DNA of 64,000 bases from Treponema berlinense (GTDB lineage Bacteria > Spirochaetota > Spirochaetia > Treponematales > Treponemataceae), in the NCBI RefSeq assembly GCF_900167025.1, contig NZ_FUXC01000008.1, positions 65,745-129,744 of the forward strand, given 5' to 3'. Positions 61,277 through 64,000 of this stretch are shown in pieces. How positions within the stretch are numbered: position 1 is the first letter of the stretch; every line of letters begins with the position of its first letter. A program made the translations under genes and the position numbers. A model generated the notes under the pieces. It saw only the letters and a list, made by a program, of their open reading frames with translations. It was not told the origin of the DNA and ran no database searches.

Positions 61277-61948
61277 AATTTTTTATTAATCCTTCTTTTT
61301 AGTTTTACAGTAAAAACCAAAAAAACTGCAAATGCTACAACTGTTACAACAATTCCTAATAAAAAATAAGTATTCGTATAACGCAATTCTATATGATGAT
61401 TTCCTTTTGGTATAACTAATTCCATAAAAGCTGTTTTTGCAAGCTTTGTATCGGTTTGTTTTCCATCGATTTTTGCCTTCCAGAATTTAGAATATGGGAT
61501 AGAAAGAAAAATACTGCTGTCGTTTGAAAATTTTGAATCCGCAGCAAGAGTATTGCAGCCTAGTTTCACATTCTCAATATGTTCTCCGTTCCCAGTTGAG
61601 CCAAATGGCAAAAATTCTGTGTTTTGAAATATCTTATATTCAAGATATTTTTCTCCTGTGTCCTTAAAAAATTGCGGAATTTCATTTTCTTTGTCTTCAG
61701 GAGCAAGATAATATTTTACATTGAAAAGCTGGAAAAGTTCTGAATGCAATTTAAGACCGTGTGAACTTAATGCATTCCCAGTTAAATTCTTTTCTTTATA
61801 AAAATCATATGAGCCGTCATTTACAAACATAAGCTCAAAGTCAGCATCATTTATCCCCCCCTGTATATATTTCCATTATGGCATTGTAAAATGGCTTTAT
61901 GTTTGCTTCCTCATTGTAGCAGGGAACTATAAGCGAGATTTTATTCAT
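61273..61948 (-). pseudogene. gtrB-yfhO chimeric remnant, out of frame at a G7 tract
   Basis: From ATG 61948 the frame begins as a GtrB-type GT2 enzyme (MNKISLIVPCYNEEANIKPF) and meets a G7 tract (61855-61861), then stops at TGA 61847-61849. With six or nine G the frame continues through FELMFVNDGS, then changes abruptly into YfhO-like C-terminal sequence (LFNVKYYLAPED...) with one membrane segment to 61273. An internal deletion seems to have joined gtrB to the end of a yfhO-type gene. Next to gtrA it marks a broken GtrABC glycosylation set. In-frame ATG 61830 gives only the YfhO-like tail. Confidence 0.75.
61855..61861 (-). repeat. Homopolymeric G7 tract in the gtrB-yfhO remnant
   Basis: Seven C on the plus strand. 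Seven bases give a premature stop; six or nine restore the frame. The other tracts in this locus have nine. Confidence 0.8.
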
Positions 61949-61970
61949 TTTTTTTCTTCCTCCGTTTTGT

Positions 61971-62402
61971 CTAGTTATCTATAGAAACATCTTTTTTCTC
62001 TTTGAAAATCACAAGAAAACTGAACAGAAAGTTGAATGCGCTGACTAAAATTTCATCAGTGACTTTAGAAAAGACTTCATTCCATCCCAAAACATCAACA
62101 AAAAGCGACATTATAAGAACATCAGCGATTCCAGAAAAAAGCCTTGAGCCGTAAAAGTAAGCAATTTCTCTGACAAAAGCCTTCGCAGAAGTGCTAGTTC
62201 CCTTGAAAACATATTTTTTGTTGGTGATAAATGCAAAAAGCACGCATAAAAACCATGCGAGCACGGTTGAGATTTGCACTGAAAGTTTTATGTATCTGAA
62301 CAAATAATAAAGAACCACATTCAGTGCAGTTGTAATAATGCCCCAGAATGTGAATGAGATTATTTTTTTTATAAGCGGAATGTGTTTGGATAATAATTTC
62401 AT
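61971..62402 (-). CDS. GtrA-family membrane protein
   Basis: The 143-residue, four-helix protein of the GtrA family is thought to flip a polyprenyl-linked sugar across the membrane. Typical pattern: FTFWGIITTALNVVLYYL and VLAWFLCVLFAFITNKKYVF, with a third and fourth helix. Its usual partners GtrB and a GtrC/YfhO-like transferase follow directly, but only as a chimeric remnant (61273-61948). It may therefore be an orphan, or partnered elsewhere. Confidence 0.88.
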   Translation of the reverse strand: MKLLSKHIPLIKKIISFTFWGIITTALNVVLYYLFRYIKLSVQISTVLAWFLCVLFAFITNKKYVFKGTSTSAKAFVREIAYFYGSRLFSGIADVLIMSLFVDVLGWNEVFSKVTDEILVSAFNFLFSFLVIFKEKKDVSIDN

Positions 62403-62503
62403 AGCCTAAACTTTTTATATACTTATATTATTTATAAAATTACATTTGTTCAACTTTAATTAAAAACTTTCGTCTCCTATAAATTAAAAATCATAGAAAA
62501 TTT

Positions 62504-63226
62504 CTAGCCATCAACTTCAATTTCATCCGTTGAATTCGTGCTAGGATACAGCCCTTCGCCGTTTTTCTTAACGAACGAAAGCCTGTATATCCCGCTTTCA
62601 ATCCCCTGTGGAACCACGGCATCTATCGTTCTTCTGGTGCGCCGGATGAACCTTGTGACTCTGGCGCTCTTTGTCCTGTCGCTTTTCAATGTAAGGAATA
62701 CGCCCTGTTTTTCGTCCTCAAAGTCAAACTCCAGGTTTTTTCCATGGATTCTAAAGCAGCTTCCGCGTTTTAGAAGAAGCTCGCTCGAATATTCAGCTGT
62801 GTCAGTGACTGAGAAAACATGGTAGATTGCAGGATCCATCGCAGGCGCTGATGATTTTGTCTTATAGGACACTTTGCCGCTGGCCTCCGCCTCGAACTTC
62901 TTGTTGACCGCGGCCTTGAGAACAAAGCAGTTGTCGCCTTTCTTGTTCTGGAATTTTACAGAGACAGACTCCGCCGTTCCATGCGCCGCAAGCTGCAGGT
63001 CAACCCACGGAAGCCTCACTTTGCATCCCTCCTGAAGCAGCCTTCTGACCGCCGTGTCCAAAACGGCAAGCGCCGCGCGCGTATCCGCCTCAGTGAGGGT
63101 TGAATTGTAGCCGACCATTTCCTTCACAATTTCCTCAAGCCCGGCATCAGTGTCGGCTATGCTCTGGAAGCAAAAGCCGCTCTTGCTTTTCCCTGTGTTG
63201 TTAGGCACTGTCTTTATGTTAATCAT
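62504..63226 (-). CDS. HU-like/DUF4469 DNA-binding-type protein
   Basis: The 240-residue protein has an N-terminal region (about 15-130) resembling the HU-like DNA-binding domains found with DUF4469. A basic patch RFIRRTRRT and a C-terminal beta-rich DUF4469-like end (IESGIYRLSFVKKNGEGLYPS) are seen. Such proteins occur in families in Bacteroidetes and treponemes and have no settled role. GGAG precedes ATG 63226. It is GC-rich against its A/T-rich flanks, possibly acquired. It lies beside tandem repeats and an IS3-type transposase. Confidence 0.7.
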   Translation of the reverse strand: MINIKTVPNNTGKSKSGFCFQSIADTDAGLEEIVKEMVGYNSTLTEADTRAALAVLDTAVRRLLQEGCKVRLPWVDLQLAAHGTAESVSVKFQNKKGDNCFVLKAAVNKKFEAEASGKVSYKTKSSAPAMDPAIYHVFSVTDTAEYSSELLLKRGSCFRIHGKNLEFDFEDEKQGVFLTLKSDRTKSARVTRFIRRTRRTIDAVVPQGIESGIYRLSFVKKNGEGLYPSTNSTDEIEVDG

Positions 63227-63748
63227 GCGCTTTCTCCGTGTCTTTTTATGCCTGTAATGGCTTCATGCAACGCCTGTCTATGGTTCTAGGATAGGCGAAA
63301 CTAGATATAATTTTAAATCAACATTGTTGATAAATCAAGCTGAAATTAAACAGATGTTAAATTAATTTCATTTTGAACTCAACTTGGTTTCACTTTGAAC
63401 TCAACTTGGTTTCACTTTGAACTCAACTTGGTTTCACTTTGAACTCAACTTGGTTTCATTTTGAGCTTAAATTAGGTTAAATTTTAAGTAAATTTGAGTT
63501 TGAAACAATGTTATGTTTATTCTTAAATAAAAACAGGTTTATTATATTGAATAGTCAAATTGAATCTTATGAAAAACACTGTTGATTTCGTCTCTTAGAT
63601 AAGGCTTCTAAGACTTTAAGAAATGCTATATGGAGACATTCGGAGACAGTGCGGCAAAGCCATAATAAAATGAGTGCGTAAAACGATACAGAAAAAGGAG
63701 CAGATTTAAGGTGCAAACAGCCGATAAATTAAACAGGGCGGTTAGCAC
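63227..63748. other. Non-coding gap with tandem repeats at the edge of an IS element
   Basis: No gene is seen in these 522 bases apart from the 22-bp tandem repeats (63366-63475). GGAGACATTCGGAGACAG near 63631 is a short direct repeat. The left end of the IS3-type element probably lies between about 63600 and 63740, but no terminal inverted repeat can be fixed because the right end is outside the window. Confidence 0.6.
63366..63475 (+). repeat. 22-bp tandem repeat, four copies plus a degenerate fifth
   Basis: The unit TTTCACTTTGAACTCAACTTGG recurs at 63366, 63388, 63410 and 63432. The first copy has one change, and a decayed fifth copy starts at 63454. There are no spacers, so it is not CRISPR. 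It lies between the HU/DUF4469-like gene and the IS element. Confidence 0.92.
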
Positions 63749-64000
63749 ATGGCAAAGAAACGACAGTCATTCAGCAAGGATTTCAAGGCAAAAGTTACAC
63801 TTGAAGCATTACGAGAAGAATCTACAATTCAGGAAATTGCAGTAAAGTATGGCATTCATCCGAATCAGATTTCCCAATGGAAAGCACAGGCAATTGCAGG
63901 ACTGGCTGACATTTTTGAACGACCGAATAAGAAATCAGAAGAAACGAGAAAACAGGAAGAGGAAAAAGACAGTCTTTTGAAAACAATCGGTGAACAAAAA
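63749..64000 (+). CDS. IS3-family transposase OrfA (HTH_Tnp_1), truncated by window edge
   Basis: The first 84 codons are visible. KKRQSFSKDFKAKVTLEAL, then IAVKYGIHPNQISQWK as helix-turn-helix, is the IS3/IS911-type OrfA pattern that binds IS ends. A leucine-zipper-like stretch (about residue 65 onward) would follow. CAGGGCGG lies upstream of ATG 63749. OrfB and the right end lie outside the window, so whether the element is intact is unknown. Confidence 0.88.
   Translation, partial: MAKKRQSFSKDFKAKVTLEALREESTIQEIAVKYGIHPNQISQWKAQAIAGLADIFERPNKKSEETRKQEEEKDSLLKTIGEQK

Noticed and set aside
63366..63475. Possible CRISPR array
   Set aside because: The units are directly adjacent with no spacers between them, and no cas gene is in the window.

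Overview
The window looks like chromosomal DNA of a Treponema-type spirochaete. The evidence is low GC with A/T-rich spacers, a cytidylate kinase fused to ribosomal protein S1, a V-type ATPase operon in the order E-DUF2764-A-B-D-I-K, spirochaete-style lipoproteins, and poly-G tracts inside surface genes. The species cannot be named from sequence alone.

Layout. 1-6.8 kb is a plus-strand housekeeping run: scpB (truncated by the window edge), an RsuA/RluB-family pseudouridine synthase, cmk-rpsA, a GAF/sigma-54 activator, a membrane-anchored TPR protein and a lipoprotein. A tRNA-Arg(TCT) and a convergent GH18-like lipoprotein follow. D-lactate dehydrogenase (8.5-9.5 kb) sits behind a duplicated hairpin-rich leader. 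9.5-18.2 kb holds two small conserved proteins and the V-ATPase operon. The c-ring keeps the side chains that bind Na+ in Enterococcus NtpK. ispG and a secreted TPR protein come next. 20.5-25.8 kb is a minus-strand glycan operon: two GT4 enzymes, a WbaP-like initiating transferase and an outer-membrane barrel candidate. A YhcC-type radical SAM gene and a K+-dependent pyrophosphatase with a Na+-type glutamate follow.

29.3-62.4 kb is a large surface-polymer locus and the most interesting part. It encodes three paralogues of an unusual architecture: a YidC/Oxa1-like membrane domain joined to an extracytoplasmic LtaS/sulfatase-superfamily domain. It also has two TagF-like CDP-glycerol glycerophosphotransferases and a LicC-like cytidylyltransferase fused to a HisC/CobD-like PLP enzyme. 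Other members are a CotH-like kinase, several glycosyltransferases, a galacturonokinase-like kinase with a nucleotidyltransferase, and a Wzx flippase. A Dlt-like set (SGNH/DltD-like, MBOAT/DltB-like, carrier protein, adenylation enzyme) has a fold-III PLP decarboxylase embedded in it. My working model is a phosphodiester-linked, teichoic-acid-like polymer. CDP-linked alcohols would be made inside the cell, polymerised by TagF-like enzymes, handled outside by the YidC-sulfatase proteins, and decorated with an aminoacyl or decarboxylated aminoacyl group. This would be unusual for a spirochaete.

Three genes in this locus carry 9-base G/C tracts in frame. A fourth carries a 7-base tract that puts it out of frame. 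This suggests phase variation by slipped-strand mispairing. The right end (57.7-64 kb) shows rearrangement: a DUF1703-type ATPase gene with a 102/104-identical 3' stub 14 kb away, a gtrB-yfhO chimeric remnant beside gtrA, a HU/DUF4469-like gene, 22-bp tandem repeats and the start of an IS3-family transposase.
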